A DNA stretch of 64,000 nucleotides from Aestuariibaculum marinum (GCF_014596975.1 NZ_JACVXD010000001.1:798101-862100), one strand, 5' to 3'. Shown: positions 30,525 through 40,218, numbered from the stretch's first letter. A program made the numbers and translations. Notes: generated by a model from the sequence alone, not told the origin.

Positions 30525-31529
30525 TTGAAAACGCACGAATTCTACATAAAGCGCTGTATAGAAATTGCTAAAAACGGGTTGGGCGCAACCAGACCGAACC
30601 CTATGGTTGGGAGTGTTATTGTGCATAACAATAAAATAATTGGAGAAGGATTTACAAGTAGCTATGGAGGCAATCATGCCGAGGTTAACGCTATTAATTC
30701 GGTAAAACACAAAAACCTTTTAAAAGAAGCCACCATATATGTAACATTGGAACCTTGTTCACATTATGGAAAAACTCCACCTTGCAGCGATTTGATTATC
30801 AAACACCAAATTCCCAACGTGGTGATTGGGTGCTTAGACGATAATATTTTAGTTGCCGGAAAAGGCATCGAAAAGCTAAAAAATGCCGGATGCCAGGTTA
30901 CTGTAGGCGTTTTAGAAGATGAATGCAAAACGCACCACAAGCGATTCTTTACATTTCACAACAAAAAACGCCCATATATTATTTTAAAATGGGCTGAGAC
31001 CGGCGATGGTTTTATAGCTCCAGAAACAAAAGACAAACAAAAACCGGTTTGGATTACAAACACTTTTTCCAGACAACTGGTTCATAAATGGCGCGCCGAA
31101 GAACAGGCTATTTTAGTTGGCACAAATACCGTTTTACAAGACAACCCGAGTTTAACGACAAGAAACTGGACCGGTAAACACCCTATCCGTGTAGTGTTAG
31201 ATGCTAAAAACAAACTCTCTAAAGACCTTGCTGTTTTTAACAATGAAGCCAGAACCATTTCTATAACAAAAAGCGATATTTATTTTTCAGAACAAGTAGC
31301 ACAACAAATTTGTGAGTTGTTGTATCAAGAAAATATCACCTCCATTATTATTGAAGGTGGCGAAAAAACACTTCAAACATTTATTGATGAAAATTTATGG
31401 GACGAAGCTCGAATTTTCACAGGAAATGCAACTTTTAAAAATGGTACCAAAGCACCAGAATTTTCAGGACGATTAATTTCTGAAAAACAAATTATTAACG
31501 ACACATTAAAAGTTTATACCAATGATTAA
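30525..31529 (+). CDS. ribD: Bifunctional riboflavin biosynthesis deaminase/reductase
   Basis: The 334-residue protein starts with TTG at 30525. The deaminase domain (1-~145) has the zinc site His51-Ala-Glu53 and Cys78/Cys87 in LEPCSHYGKTPPC. The NADPH-dependent reductase domain (about 150-334) has TNTVLQDNPSLT and IIIEGGEKTLQ. It catalyses two consecutive early steps from the GTP-derived pyrimidine to the reduced intermediate. Its end overlaps the HAD phosphatase start by 8 bases; a HAD enzyme could supply the dephosphorylation step of riboflavin synthesis, but this is only suggested by the location. Confidence 0.95.
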   Translation: MKTHEFYIKRCIEIAKNGLGATRPNPMVGSVIVHNNKIIGEGFTSSYGGNHAEVNAINSVKHKNLLKEATIYVTLEPCSHYGKTPPCSDLIIKHQIPNVVIGCLDDNILVAGKGIEKLKNAGCQVTVGVLEDECKTHHKRFFTFHNKKRPYIILKWAETGDGFIAPETKDKQKPVWITNTFSRQLVHKWRAEEQAILVGTNTVLQDNPSLTTRNWTGKHPIRVVLDAKNKLSKDLAVFNNEARTISITKSDIYFSEQVAQQICELLYQENITSIIIEGGEKTLQTFIDENLWDEARIFTGNATFKNGTKAPEFSGRLISEKQIINDTLKVYTND

Positions 31530-32133
31530 TACCCTGATTTTCGATTTCGGGAATGTATTCATTAACCTAGATATTGAAGGTAATTTAAACTATGCCTTCG
31601 AAAAGTTCAAAATCGATTCATTTTCAAAGGAAATGATAGCTTTCAACAGTTTTTATGAGCAAGGCTTAATTTCTACTGAAGAACTTCTTGGATTTTACAG
31701 CGATAATTTTCCACATCTGTCAAATGAAGAATTAATTAGCATTTGGAATTTTATGCTGAAAGATTTCCCAAAACACCGATTAGACTTTATTCAGGAATTA
31801 AAAAAAGAAGACAACTACAAACTCATATTATTAAGTAATACCAACGATTTACATATCGACTGGATTAAAGAACAAGTTCCGTTTTTTGAAGACTTCAAAG
31901 CCTGCTTTCATAAATTTTATTTATCTCATGAAATTCAACTGAGAAAACCCAATAAAGATATCTTCGAGTTTGTATTAGGTGAAAATCATCTTAATGCCAA
32001 TGAATGCTTCTTTATTGATGATAATACAGATAACTGCAATACCGCAGAAACAATGGGAATTAAATCATGGAACATCAACCCAAAAACCGATGATGTAACC
32101 ACTTTATTCGAAACAAAAGCCGATATACTATAA
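31522..32133 (+). CDS. HAD-family phosphatase, YihX-like
   Basis: The 203-residue protein has motif I DFGNV (family variant DxGNV), motif II LLSNTND and motif III/IV IDDNTDNC near residue 172. Its cap is small and helical. YihX-type enzymes dephosphorylate sugar phosphates, but the overlap with ribD leaves open that it acts on the pyrimidine phosphate intermediate of riboflavin synthesis. It is cytoplasmic, with no signal. Confidence 0.88.
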   Translation: MINTLIFDFGNVFINLDIEGNLNYAFEKFKIDSFSKEMIAFNSFYEQGLISTEELLGFYSDNFPHLSNEELISIWNFMLKDFPKHRLDFIQELKKEDNYKLILLSNTNDLHIDWIKEQVPFFEDFKACFHKFYLSHEIQLRKPNKDIFEFVLGENHLNANECFFIDDNTDNCNTAETMGIKSWNINPKTDDVTTLFETKADIL

Positions 32134-32138
32134 TTGAT

Positions 32139-32747
32139 TTGGACAACTCAGATTTATACAAAACCATAAAGGCGCCCGTAGAAGGCATATTATACAAAGA
32201 CAAAAACAGTAAGTTTTTTGGTTATGCTTACCCTGTTTCTACAGAAGAAGACATTAAAGCGCATATAGAAAACTTAAAAAAAGAACACCATTCAGCAAGA
32301 CACTGGTGCTACGCATACCAGATAGGAACAGAAAATATAAGTTACAGAGCCAATGACGATGGCGAACCTAGCAATTCGGCTGGCATGCCTATATATGGAC
32401 AAATTCAATCTTTCGAAGTTACAAATACGCTAATAATAGTGGTTCGTTACTTTGGGGGTGTTAAATTAGGCGTTGGCGGATTAATTAGCGCCTACAAAAC
32501 AACGGCACAATTAACGCTTGATGAAGCTAAAATTATTGAGAAGACCATTAACAAAGATTTTTTAATAACTTTTGATTACAAAAACATGAATACCGTGATG
32601 CGTGTTATCAAGGAAAAAAACTTAAATATTACGCATCAAAAATTGGAGTTAGATTGTCAAATTACCATCTCAGTAAGGAAGACGGAAGCCGAATCTGTTT
32701 TTAATGCCTTCGATCACCTTTTTGAAATAAAAATTAAGGAAATTTAG
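32139..32747 (+). CDS. YigZ/IMPACT-family protein
   Basis: The 202-residue protein starts with TTG at 32139, 5 bases after the HAD gene. The IMPACT signature is clear: HHSARHWCYAYQIG, then RANDDGEPSNSAGMPI and VVVRYFGGVKLGVGGLI. A C-terminal EF-G-like alpha-beta domain follows. The bacterial family's role is unsettled; eukaryotic IMPACT regulates translation. It ends 1 base before the convergent thioesterase gene. Confidence 0.92.
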   Translation: MDNSDLYKTIKAPVEGILYKDKNSKFFGYAYPVSTEEDIKAHIENLKKEHHSARHWCYAYQIGTENISYRANDDGEPSNSAGMPIYGQIQSFEVTNTLIIVVRYFGGVKLGVGGLISAYKTTAQLTLDEAKIIEKTINKDFLITFDYKNMNTVMRVIKEKNLNITHQKLELDCQITISVRKTEAESVFNAFDHLFEIKIKEI

Positions 32748-32748
32748 A

Positions 32749-33147
32749 CTACTTCTTAATAGCATCTAAAATGTATTGAGGAGCCCGCATTGGTCGGTTA
32801 GTTTTCATATCTATAAACACCAAAGTTGTACTGGCCGTTGTTAAAATTTCACCCGCTTCGTTAGTTATTTCATATTCGAATTCAATTTTAGCCGTAGGCG
32901 TCTTAACTACTTGAGTTTTTACATTAATTACATCATCGTAACACGCTGATTTTTTATAATTTACAGTCATAGAAACAACAGGCAACATCACGCCATTTTC
33001 CTCCATAGATTTATAAGAAACCCCAAGTTTTCTAAGCCATTCAATGCGTCCCATCTCCAGATATAATGCGTAATTTCCGTGATAAACCACTCCCATTTGA
33101 TCGGTTTCGCCATAACGTACTCTAATTTGTATTTCGTCGATTTTCAT
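32749..33147 (-). CDS. Acyl-CoA thioesterase (4HBT hotdog family, YbgC-like)
   Basis: The 132-residue protein has the hotdog signature RYGETDQMGVVYHGNYALYLEMGR (written here as DQMGVVYHGNY, with catalytic Asp in the D-x-x-G-x-x-H/Y-x-x-Y position). Such small thioesterases hydrolyse acyl-CoA or acyl-ACP. It lies alone on the minus strand, divergent from dnaA. The substrate is unknown. Confidence 0.9.
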   Translation of the reverse strand: MKIDEIQIRVRYGETDQMGVVYHGNYALYLEMGRIEWLRKLGVSYKSMEENGVMLPVVSMTVNYKKSACYDDVINVKTQVVKTPTAKIEFEYEITNEAGEILTTASTTLVFIDMKTNRPMRAPQYILDAIKK

Positions 33148-33331
33148 AAGGATTATTAAATATTTTTTTGTAGTTTCGGCAAAGGCTATTACATGAGTAA
33201 TTTTTTGGAAAAATTCAATACCCTTTTGATTTTTTTTTTAAGATTTTTGTTCACATATTTGCCAAGCCAAAGAACAACAACGAGAAACTTTTTTCTCGAT
33301 CACAAAACTACTAAAACCCACGAAATAAACA

Positions 33332-34759
33332 ATGAGTAAAACTGCGCAAACGGTATGGAATAATTGTCTTGAATTCATAAAGGATAACATCCAGCCGCAA
33401 GCTTACAAAACTTGGTTTGAACCTATCATCGCAGTTAAACTCACTGACAATGCCCTAAGTATTCAAGTTCCAAGTAAATTTTTCTACGAATGGCTTGAAG
33501 AACATTATGTAAAGATTTTAAAAGTATCTTTAACAAAAGAGTTGGGAGAAAAAGCCAAATTGGTTTACATTATTAAAATGGAAAACACGTATGGCAACAA
33601 GCAACCGTTTACTGAGAAGATTCCGAGTTCAAACAGAAGTGCTGTAAAATCACAGGAAGTTGACATTCCATTAAAGAACAAAAATCCTGAATTACGAAAT
33701 CCATTCGTTATTCCTGGGATTAGAAATGTTAAGATTGAATCGCAATTAAATCCTAATTACAGTTTTGAAAACTTTTTAGAAGGAGATTCTAACCGTTTAG
33801 CAAGAAGTGCCGGATTAGCGGTAGCAGCTAAACCTGGTGGAACTTCGTTTAACCCACTACTTATTTTTGGAGGTGTTGGATTAGGTAAAACCCACCTTGT
33901 ACACGCTATTGGTGTTGATATTAAAGATAAGTACCCAGAAAAGACCGTTTTATATATTTCGGCTGAAAAGTTTACACAACAGTATATTGATTCGGTTAAG
34001 AAGAATAATAGAAATGATTTTATTCACTTCTATCAAATTATTGACGTGTTAATTATTGACGACGTGCAATTCCTTTCTGGTAAAACGGGAACACAGGATG
34101 TATTCTTCCATATCTTTAATCACTTACACCAAAATGGCAAGCAGGTTATCTTAACCAGTGATAAAGCACCGGTAGATATGCAAGATATCGAGCAACGTTT
34201 GTTATCTCGTTTTAAATGGGGGCTTTCGGCTGAATTACAGACTCCAGATTTTGAAACACGTGTTTCTATTGTAAAGAATAAGTTATATCGTGATGGCGTG
34301 GATATGCCTGAAGAAATAATTAATTACGTTGCAAAAAACATTAAATCTAACGTACGTGAGCTTGAAGGTGCTATCATCTCTTTAATAGCTCAATCTTCTT
34401 TTAACAAAAAAGAAGTAACCATAGATTTGGCTCGTATTGTAGTTGAAAAATTTGTTAAAAACACCAAACGTGAAGTTTCTATCGATTATATCCAAAAAGT
34501 TGTTTCAGATTACTTTCAGATGGATGTAAACACCTTGCAGTCTAAAACGAGAAAGCGTCACATTGTACAAGCAAGACAACTAGCCATGTTTTTCGCGAAG
34601 AAATTCACGAAGGCATCGTTAGCAAGTATTGGTTCTCAAATAGGAAAACGAGACCACGCAACTGTATTACACGCTTGTAAAACCGTAGATAATTTAACAT
34701 CGACAGACAAACAATTTAAAAAGTATGTTGATGATATTACAAAAAAGCTGTCTGTTTAA
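33332..34759 (+). CDS. dnaA: Chromosomal replication initiator protein DnaA
   Basis: The 475-residue protein has all four domains: domain I (1-~90), a short linker, an AAA+ domain III with Walker A GGVGLGKTH and Walker B LIIDDVQFL, and a C-terminal DNA-binding domain IV with GKRDHATVLHACKTV. It binds DnaA boxes at oriC and opens the origin. I see no cluster of TTATCCACA-like boxes in the 184-base upstream gap, so the origin need not be here. Confidence 0.97.
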   Translation: MSKTAQTVWNNCLEFIKDNIQPQAYKTWFEPIIAVKLTDNALSIQVPSKFFYEWLEEHYVKILKVSLTKELGEKAKLVYIIKMENTYGNKQPFTEKIPSSNRSAVKSQEVDIPLKNKNPELRNPFVIPGIRNVKIESQLNPNYSFENFLEGDSNRLARSAGLAVAAKPGGTSFNPLLIFGGVGLGKTHLVHAIGVDIKDKYPEKTVLYISAEKFTQQYIDSVKKNNRNDFIHFYQIIDVLIIDDVQFLSGKTGTQDVFFHIFNHLHQNGKQVILTSDKAPVDMQDIEQRLLSRFKWGLSAELQTPDFETRVSIVKNKLYRDGVDMPEEIINYVAKNIKSNVRELEGAIISLIAQSSFNKKEVTIDLARIVVEKFVKNTKREVSIDYIQKVVSDYFQMDVNTLQSKTRKRHIVQARQLAMFFAKKFTKASLASIGSQIGKRDHATVLHACKTVDNLTSTDKQFKKYVDDITKKLSV

Positions 34760-34771
34760 AACCTTTTTTAA

Positions 34772-35224
34772 ATGACTAAAATATTAATGGTTTGTTTAGG
34801 CAACATTTGCCGTTCACCATTAGCCGAGGGAATTTTAAAATCTAAATTACCTCAAAACACCTTTACAGTAGACTCCGCCGGAACGGCTAATTACCATTCC
34901 GGCAGTCAACCTGATCACCGCTCCATCTCTGTTGCTAGAAAATACGGATTAAATATTTCAAATTTAAAAGCACGACAATTTGTAGTTTCAGATTTCGACC
35001 AATTTGATTATATCTATGTGATGGACGAATCGAACTACCAAAATGTATTATCGTTAGCTCGTAATGAAGCCGATAAAACTAAGGTTGAATTCATTTTAAA
35101 TGAAACATACCCCAACCAGAATTATCCGGTTCCGGACCCTTATTACGGAGGTGACGAAGGATTTGAAAACGTTTATAAAATGTTAGACGAAGCCTGCACT
35201 ATAATCGCACAAAAACTTATTTAA
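34772..35224 (+). CDS. Low-molecular-weight protein-tyrosine phosphatase
   Basis: The 150-residue protein has the catalytic P-loop CLGNICRS (Cys8-Arg14-Ser15) and the general-acid loop PVPDPYYGG. It dephosphorylates phosphotyrosine or small phosphoesters. Its stop overlaps the ATG of the next gene by 1 base (TAATG). Confidence 0.94.
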   Translation: MTKILMVCLGNICRSPLAEGILKSKLPQNTFTVDSAGTANYHSGSQPDHRSISVARKYGLNISNLKARQFVVSDFDQFDYIYVMDESNYQNVLSLARNEADKTKVEFILNETYPNQNYPVPDPYYGGDEGFENVYKMLDEACTIIAQKLI

Positions 35225-35937
35225 TGAATACCAAAGGCGTTTTATATTTAATTCCAACCACATTAGGCGATAACGATCCTATGGATGTTTTACCGGCTTT
35301 TGTGAAACGCGTTATTGAACAAACCGATACGTTTATTGTCGAAAATGATAAAACTGCAAGACGCTTCATTAAAAAAATAACGCCCGAAAAATCGCAGCCT
35401 GGTTTAAAGATGTTTCACTTAAACAAATTTACCGACCCTGCCGATTTGCCAACCTTTATAGAACCTTGTCTTAACGGAACCAATGTAGGTTTACTATCTG
35501 AAGCAGGGTGCCCTGGTGTCGCCGACCCAGGTGCAGATATTGTGAGTTTAGCACACAGAAACAATATTAAAGTAGTGCCCTTGGTAGGCCCTTCTTCTAT
35601 ATTAATGTCGGTTATGGCTTCGGGAATGAATGGGCAAAGTTTCACTTTTAATGGCTACCTCCCTATCGATAAAGGCGAACGTAAAAGTGAAATTAAACGC
35701 CTTGAACGTTTATCGTTCGAGTATAATCAGTCACAACTTTTTATAGAAACGCCTTACCGAAACAATAAAATGCTGGAAGATTTATGTAATGTTCTGGATA
35801 GAAACACACAAATTTGTGTCGCCTGTGATATTACTTTAGATACCGAATTTATAAAAACACAGTCTGCAGCCAGCTGGAAAAAAAATATCGTAGACCTTCA
35901 TAAAAGACCTACGATATTCATAATTCATAAAAGCTAA
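35224..35937 (+). CDS. SAM-dependent methyltransferase of the RsmI/tetrapyrrole methylase family
   Basis: The 237-residue protein has the class III SAM methylase pattern: YLIPTTLGDNDPMDVLP, LLSEAGCPGVADPG (the GxPxxxDPG site), VVPLVGPSSILM and FIETPYRNNKML. RsmI methylates 16S rRNA C1402, but this form is short and starts differently from classic RsmI (LIPTTLG rather than TPIGN). It may be a paralogue with another target. It is co-transcribed with the tyrosine phosphatase. Confidence 0.85.
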   Translation: MNTKGVLYLIPTTLGDNDPMDVLPAFVKRVIEQTDTFIVENDKTARRFIKKITPEKSQPGLKMFHLNKFTDPADLPTFIEPCLNGTNVGLLSEAGCPGVADPGADIVSLAHRNNIKVVPLVGPSSILMSVMASGMNGQSFTFNGYLPIDKGERKSEIKRLERLSFEYNQSQLFIETPYRNNKMLEDLCNVLDRNTQICVACDITLDTEFIKTQSAASWKKNIVDLHKRPTIFIIHKS

Positions 35938-35945
35938 TTATAGTC

Positions 35946-36605
35946 TTAAATTGCTTTTGCTTTCTTATTCGGTTTTAATGAAGAGGTATCGTAACCCGAA
36001 AACTTTTTCATATAGTACTCCACATTTGTACCATAACTGTCTTCAAAGTTATCTAAACCGTAGCTTCTCAAATACTTCTTTACACTTCCAGGTCCGGCTA
36101 AATGTGCCGCTGCTAAAATACCTGACTCTGTAACCAACACACCATTAATTCGTTTTCCAACAAAGTTTTTGATGTCTCTACGAAGTACCCATTTGTTTCG
36201 CTCTGCATTTGCTATAAACGCTCGCTCCTGAAGCTCTGGATTCTTTAAAAACTTCTTAGGGTTTTTAATTCCTAATAATCTTAATGTACCTTTTCCAAAT
36301 TGATATTTACCTAAATACCCTAAAGTATTCACAGTAAAATAATCGCCGCCAGACTCTTTAAAACCAACGGCTTCTTTAAATCCTACAAAAGATTTCCCCA
36401 AAAAAGGAGAAAACGTTTTGTTCACATCATTCGACGCCAAAACATTATCTTTAATGTTTTCGTCTGGACTTACAGTATAATTTAACTCTAAGCCTTCTGT
36501 TGAGTATTTACCTAAATTTACCGTTTCATCTGTTGTAAACGATACCGACAATAGAATACATATTGTAACGCTTAGGGCAATAAAAGTTGCAATACTTTTT
36601 CTCAT
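35946..36605 (-). CDS. Lytic transglycosylase-like cell-wall protein
   Basis: The 219-residue protein has an N-terminal signal/anchor helix (about 6-23). The segment KESGGDYFTVNTLGYLGKYQFGKG (the ES-G core and YLGKYQFG) resembles the catalytic Glu and flanking region of the lysozyme-like transglycosylase fold. LAAAHLAGPGSVKKYL later matches the fold's AAHLAG motif. It probably cleaves peptidoglycan in the periplasm. It has its own strong promoter. Confidence 0.82.
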   Translation of the reverse strand: MRKSIATFIALSVTICILLSVSFTTDETVNLGKYSTEGLELNYTVSPDENIKDNVLASNDVNKTFSPFLGKSFVGFKEAVGFKESGGDYFTVNTLGYLGKYQFGKGTLRLLGIKNPKKFLKNPELQERAFIANAERNKWVLRRDIKNFVGKRINGVLVTESGILAAAHLAGPGSVKKYLRSYGLDNFEDSYGTNVEYYMKKFSGYDTSSLKPNKKAKAI

Positions 36606-36664
36606 AAACTTAAATTTCTTCAGCTCAGTATTTCTACTTTAGCGAGCTTGAAAATTTCAGCGTG

Positions 36665-36695
36665 CAAAATTATAAATTTTTTTAATTATTTCAAA
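36665..36695 (-). promoter_or_regulatory. Promoter of the lytic transglycosylase-like gene
   Basis: On the minus strand: TTTG at 36695-36692, 19 bases, then TAATTTTG at 36672-36665. This is an excellent match to the Bacteroidota consensus (TTTG, 19-21 bases, TAnnTTTG), 60 bases upstream of the ATG. Confidence 0.8.
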
Positions 36696-36717
36696 ATTAA
36701 TCGATTATCTACTTTTT

Positions 36718-37629
36718 TTAGATGTAGAATAGATGAAATACACACCTGTTTTTGTTAATTTCAAGTGTAGGAAAAGGTATTTTTATTGTGTTAAAAACTT
36801 CAAAAACAGACCTTAACAGTCGTGAGTTTGTTTTTATCTTACTTAGGTCTACATCAAGACTAAAATAGAATTGACGGTACCTATCATAGCTTGGTAAATC
36901 CATGTTATTTTCATCAGAAATACCCGAAAGCATCCCATCGGCGCCATATCCAAAGGCTACATTTAACCATTTTGGAATATGTTTTCCTCTAAAAAAAGAA
37001 CTTAAATTAAGACTTAGCCAATATGTTTGTCCGTTATAATCTTTTAAAACACGCTCAAAAAACCCCGTTCCCAGTTTATCTGAACGTTGAGGAGCATACA
37101 TTGTTTCATGATAAGAAAACTTTAACAGTATACGTTGCTCATTCCAAAGCAGTTGCTGACCAACATACAACCCGGTTCCGGATGCATTAGCGATAATATC
37201 TCCCCACGAGAAGCCCCATTCTTCCGAAAAGCCATCAAGCACCTCAACCGCTGTTAAAAAACCAAAACCTAAAGTAGAACCATAAATTAGCTGATTTTTT
37301 TCACTTACCCCACTCCAGTTTAAAAGGTCGGCACCAAACTTTCCCATTTGGTAAGAGGTAAACACATGCCCCATTTTATCCATTTGGAGCCATTCCTTAT
37401 TATCATTAATGGTATGAAAATTAGAACGCTCGTAATCGGCATACCATAATTGATTTAAACCAATTAATGTAATACCTGCTAAAGATGCTTCGCTAATAAT
37501 TACGGCATTTCTTCTTGACTTGTGAAGTGTATCGCTTGGGGTTAAAAACCGTTCTGTCTCAGATTGCGCAAAAGAAAAAAGGCTAACAAATAAAAAAAGT
37601 ATTATATATGTTAGCCTTTTGTGTATCAT
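36718..37629 (-). CDS. DUF2279-type outer-membrane-like protein
   Basis: The 303-residue protein has a signal peptide ending FSFAQ. It contains WYADYERSNFHTINDNKEWLQMDKMGHVFTSY (core DKMGHVFTSYQMG) and GFSEEWGFSWGDIIANASGT, which match DUF2279, probably an envelope protein. Its C-terminus has strand-like aromatic repeats (QFYFSLDVDL). Function is unknown. It follows mltG by 14 bases on the same strand. Confidence 0.85.
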   Translation of the reverse strand: MIHKRLTYIILFLFVSLFSFAQSETERFLTPSDTLHKSRRNAVIISEASLAGITLIGLNQLWYADYERSNFHTINDNKEWLQMDKMGHVFTSYQMGKFGADLLNWSGVSEKNQLIYGSTLGFGFLTAVEVLDGFSEEWGFSWGDIIANASGTGLYVGQQLLWNEQRILLKFSYHETMYAPQRSDKLGTGFFERVLKDYNGQTYWLSLNLSSFFRGKHIPKWLNVAFGYGADGMLSGISDENNMDLPSYDRYRQFYFSLDVDLSKIKTNSRLLRSVFEVFNTIKIPFPTLEINKNRCVFHLFYI

Positions 37630-37643
37630 CTAATATTTATATG

Positions 37644-38687
37644 TTATTTATTGATGCCTTGAGATGATAAATAACGTTGGTATTCTCTGGCGTTGGCATT
37701 GTGCTGTGATAAATTTTTTGCAAACTTATGGAATCCTAATTTTTGAGCATTAGCCGCAAAATATAAATAATTATGCTTCTCATAGTTTAGCACAGCATCG
37801 ATGGCCGAAATATCCGGCATTGCAATTAGTCCAGGAGGCAAACCTGCATTTTTATAGGTATTATAGGGCGAATCAATCTCCTTGTGAACATTAAGCACAC
37901 GTTTAATCACCGTATTTTTATATTCTGGTAATTGATAGGCAGCAAATTTTAAGGTAGGATCAGCTTGCAAAGGCATTCCTATTCTTAATCTATTCATATA
38001 AACACCTGCAATTCTGGGTTGCTCGCTAGCTTGCTTCGATTCTTCGTAAACAATAGATGCTAAGGTCATGACTTCGTCTTGCGATAAACCAATAGTTTTA
38101 GCTTTGGCTTTTCGAGAATCGTTCCAAAAACGATTATACTCCGTAAGCATGCGTTCTCTAAATAACTCTGAAGACGTATTCCAGAAAAACTCATAACTAT
38201 TAGGAATATACATGCCTAAAGCCGTTTTCTCGTTAAACTTATTCTTAGTTAAAAAGGAAGCCTCTGTCATAGCTTCTATTAACGATATACTATCGGCTTC
38301 AATTTGAGTACTTATTCGACCTGCTAACTTTTCTAAACTTTCCTGATTATTAAAAGACAAGGTGATTGGTAAATTTTTGCTTCGAATGGAATTAATAATA
38401 TCATTATTATTCATTCCTTTTTTAATAGCAAAACGTCCCGCTCTTAAATTAGTCATGTACTTTTTCTGTTTTGCTAAAACATCAAAAGATTCTATATCTT
38501 TTAATAAAGGCTCCAATTGCTCTCTAATCTCCTGATAGTTTGCATTGGTCCTTACGTAAATATAAGCAGTATCATTATTAAATGCCGTATTGGGTTTTAA
38601 CATGGCATTATAAACGAAATAAGCAAAGTATGCAGCGCCAACTAAACCAAGTAAAGCAATGGCAACAAGTATTTTCTTTATATACAT
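37644..38687 (-). CDS. mltG: Endolytic peptidoglycan transglycosylase MltG (YceG)
   Basis: The 347-residue protein has one N-terminal membrane helix (about 7-26), a LysM-like segment, and the MltG core with LASIVYEESK, holding the catalytic Glu, followed by IAGVYMNRLRIGMPLQADPT. It ends NYLYFAANAQKLGFHKFAKN as in other members. It cleaves nascent glycan strands and probably sets their length. It starts right beside the GNAT gene in an operon with dapF. Confidence 0.95.
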   Translation of the reverse strand: MYIKKILVAIALLGLVGAAYFAYFVYNAMLKPNTAFNNDTAYIYVRTNANYQEIREQLEPLLKDIESFDVLAKQKKYMTNLRAGRFAIKKGMNNNDIINSIRSKNLPITLSFNNQESLEKLAGRISTQIEADSISLIEAMTEASFLTKNKFNEKTALGMYIPNSYEFFWNTSSELFRERMLTEYNRFWNDSRKAKAKTIGLSQDEVMTLASIVYEESKQASEQPRIAGVYMNRLRIGMPLQADPTLKFAAYQLPEYKNTVIKRVLNVHKEIDSPYNTYKNAGLPPGLIAMPDISAIDAVLNYEKHNYLYFAANAQKLGFHKFAKNLSQHNANAREYQRYLSSQGINK

Positions 38688-39212
38688 TTAATTATTTATA
38701 AGCTGAAATAAATATTCGTTTTTAAAAGATCCGTTAAAACGAATCCAGTCTTTTTTAAGTCCGACTTCCTGAAATCCCTGTTTGGTAAAAAGTTTAATAC
38801 TGGCATGATTATCTTCCGAAATATTACAGTATAACTGATGTAAATCTAAATGAATAAAACTATAATCTACGAGTAACTTTAAAGCTTCACTCCCTACCCC
38901 TTTTAATCGGTTAATTGGTTCTTTAACCAAAATTCCAATACCGGCGCGTTTATTTTTAAAATCGAAATCAAACAAATCAATCAACCCTAAAGTCTCGTGA
39001 TTGTAATTACAGATTACAAGTCGCAATTGTTTAACCTCAAAAATATCTTTATGAGCCTGCTCTAAATACTGTTTGATTAAATACTTTGAATACGGCGTTT
39101 GTGTACAACTGATTTCCCAGATAGACTCATCGTTTTCAATCGCATGAATAAACTCTAAATCTTCAGGTTCCAGAGCACGTAAATAAATATGTTCGCCTTT
39201 TAAGGTAATCAT
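38688..39212 (-). CDS. GNAT-family N-acetyltransferase (RimJ/RimL-like)
   Basis: The 174-residue protein begins LKGEHIYLRALEPEDLEF and has the acetyl-CoA-binding region GIGILVKEPINRLKGVGSEALKL (core RLKGVGSEAL) and a C-terminal CNISEDNHASIKLFTKQGF. It is similar to SpeG/RimL-type transferases; the substrate is unknown. Its ATG overlaps the dapF stop by 4 bases. Confidence 0.9.
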   Translation of the reverse strand: MITLKGEHIYLRALEPEDLEFIHAIENDESIWEISCTQTPYSKYLIKQYLEQAHKDIFEVKQLRLVICNYNHETLGLIDLFDFDFKNKRAGIGILVKEPINRLKGVGSEALKLLVDYSFIHLDLHQLYCNISEDNHASIKLFTKQGFQEVGLKKDWIRFNGSFKNEYLFQLINN

Positions 39213-39982
39213 ATGGTCCCTTTAAAAACATAGGTTGCTGGCCCAATAAGCCAAACGTTTTTATAGACACCATTATCTATATCGAAACTTACCTGAAGCT
39301 TACCACCTTCAACATTTAAGTTAATTAAAGTTTTATCGGTTTCTTTTAACCTATTCATAGCTATAGCTACAGCTGTTACACCTGTACCACAAGATAAAGT
39401 CTCATCTTCTACACCACGCTCGTAAGTTCTTACTCTAAACGTATCATCGTTAACCTTACTTACAAAGTTAACATTGGTTCCTTCTTGATTATAAGGCGCT
39501 CCATAACGAATTTGAGCTCCTTTAGTTTTAATATCGAAGTCTTCTATTTTTTCTTCAAACTGAACATGGTGAGGCGACCCTGTGTTTAAAAATACATGGT
39601 TTTCAAACTCCTGAACCGAATCAACATCTAACATTTGAAGTTTAACAATACCGTTATTGATTTCGGCATGGTGCAAACCATCGATCGCTTCAAAAACCGC
39701 ATGTTCTTTTATAACACCCAAGTCTTTAGCAAAAGCCACTAAACAACGCCCGCCGTTCCCACACATAGTACTTTCGTTTCCATCGGCATTGTAATACACC
39801 ATTCTAAAATCCAAATCGGGATGGTTCTCTAATAAAATTAATCCGTCTGCTCCTATGCCAAAACGTCGGTCACATAAAAAAGCAACACGTTTGGTATCGT
39901 TTTTGTCGAACGTTTGCTGACGATTGTCAATCATGACAAAATCGTTTCCTGTTCCTTGATATTTATAAAAAGTCTGTTCCAT
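39209..39982 (-). CDS. dapF: Diaminopimelate epimerase
   Basis: About 257 residues from the ATG at 39982 (a TTG four codons upstream is in frame but unnecessary). The two catalytic cysteines are in NESTMCGNGGRC and LSCGTGVTAV, with FYKYQGTGNDFVM at the start. It converts LL- to meso-diaminopimelate for peptidoglycan and lysine, linking to dapA at 22-23 kb. It is first in the dapF-GNAT-mltG-DUF2279 operon. Confidence 0.96.
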   Translation of the reverse strand: MEQTFYKYQGTGNDFVMIDNRQQTFDKNDTKRVAFLCDRRFGIGADGLILLENHPDLDFRMVYYNADGNESTMCGNGGRCLVAFAKDLGVIKEHAVFEAIDGLHHAEINNGIVKLQMLDVDSVQEFENHVFLNTGSPHHVQFEEKIEDFDIKTKGAQIRYGAPYNQEGTNVNFVSKVNDDTFRVRTYERGVEDETLSCGTGVTAVAIAMNRLKETDKTLINLNVEGGKLQVSFDIDNGVYKNVWLIGPATYVFKGTI

Positions 39983-39991
39983 AATAGAGCG

Positions 39992-39999
39992 CAAATATA
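39992..39999 (-). promoter_or_regulatory. Candidate -7 promoter box (TATATTTG) for the dapF operon
   Basis: An exact TAnnTTTG match on the minus strand, 9 bases upstream of the dapF ATG, giving a very short leader. No -33 TTG is found at the usual distance. Confidence 0.45.
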
Positions 40000-40218
40000 G
40001 GAATAATTAACCGTTTTTTCACGTGTTAAACCGGAGTTAAAATTGACGTTAAAAATCGTTAAAACAAGAAAAGTAACTCAATAAATAATTAATTTTAATC
40101 GTTCTTAAACAAGATTTTAATCGCTAAAATCTTTGTCCTCACAAGGTCAATCTCTCAAAAAAGACCTGACGAACATTTTAGCAATTATTAAATATATTAA
40201 CTAAAATAGATGATAATT

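Noticed and set aside
30486..30710. 74-codon minus-strand ORF across the LEA-like/ribD junction
   Set aside because: Antisense to two well-supported genes, with no recognisable features.
33148..33331. Possible origin of replication upstream of dnaA
   Set aside because: Only one weak DnaA-box-like sequence (TTGTTCACA) is present, with no cluster and no distinct AT-rich unwinding repeat array.
39983..39994. TTG start for dapF
   Set aside because: The ATG at 39982 gives the normal N-terminus MEQTFYKYQGTGNDF, and the TTG would lie inside the likely promoter/leader region.
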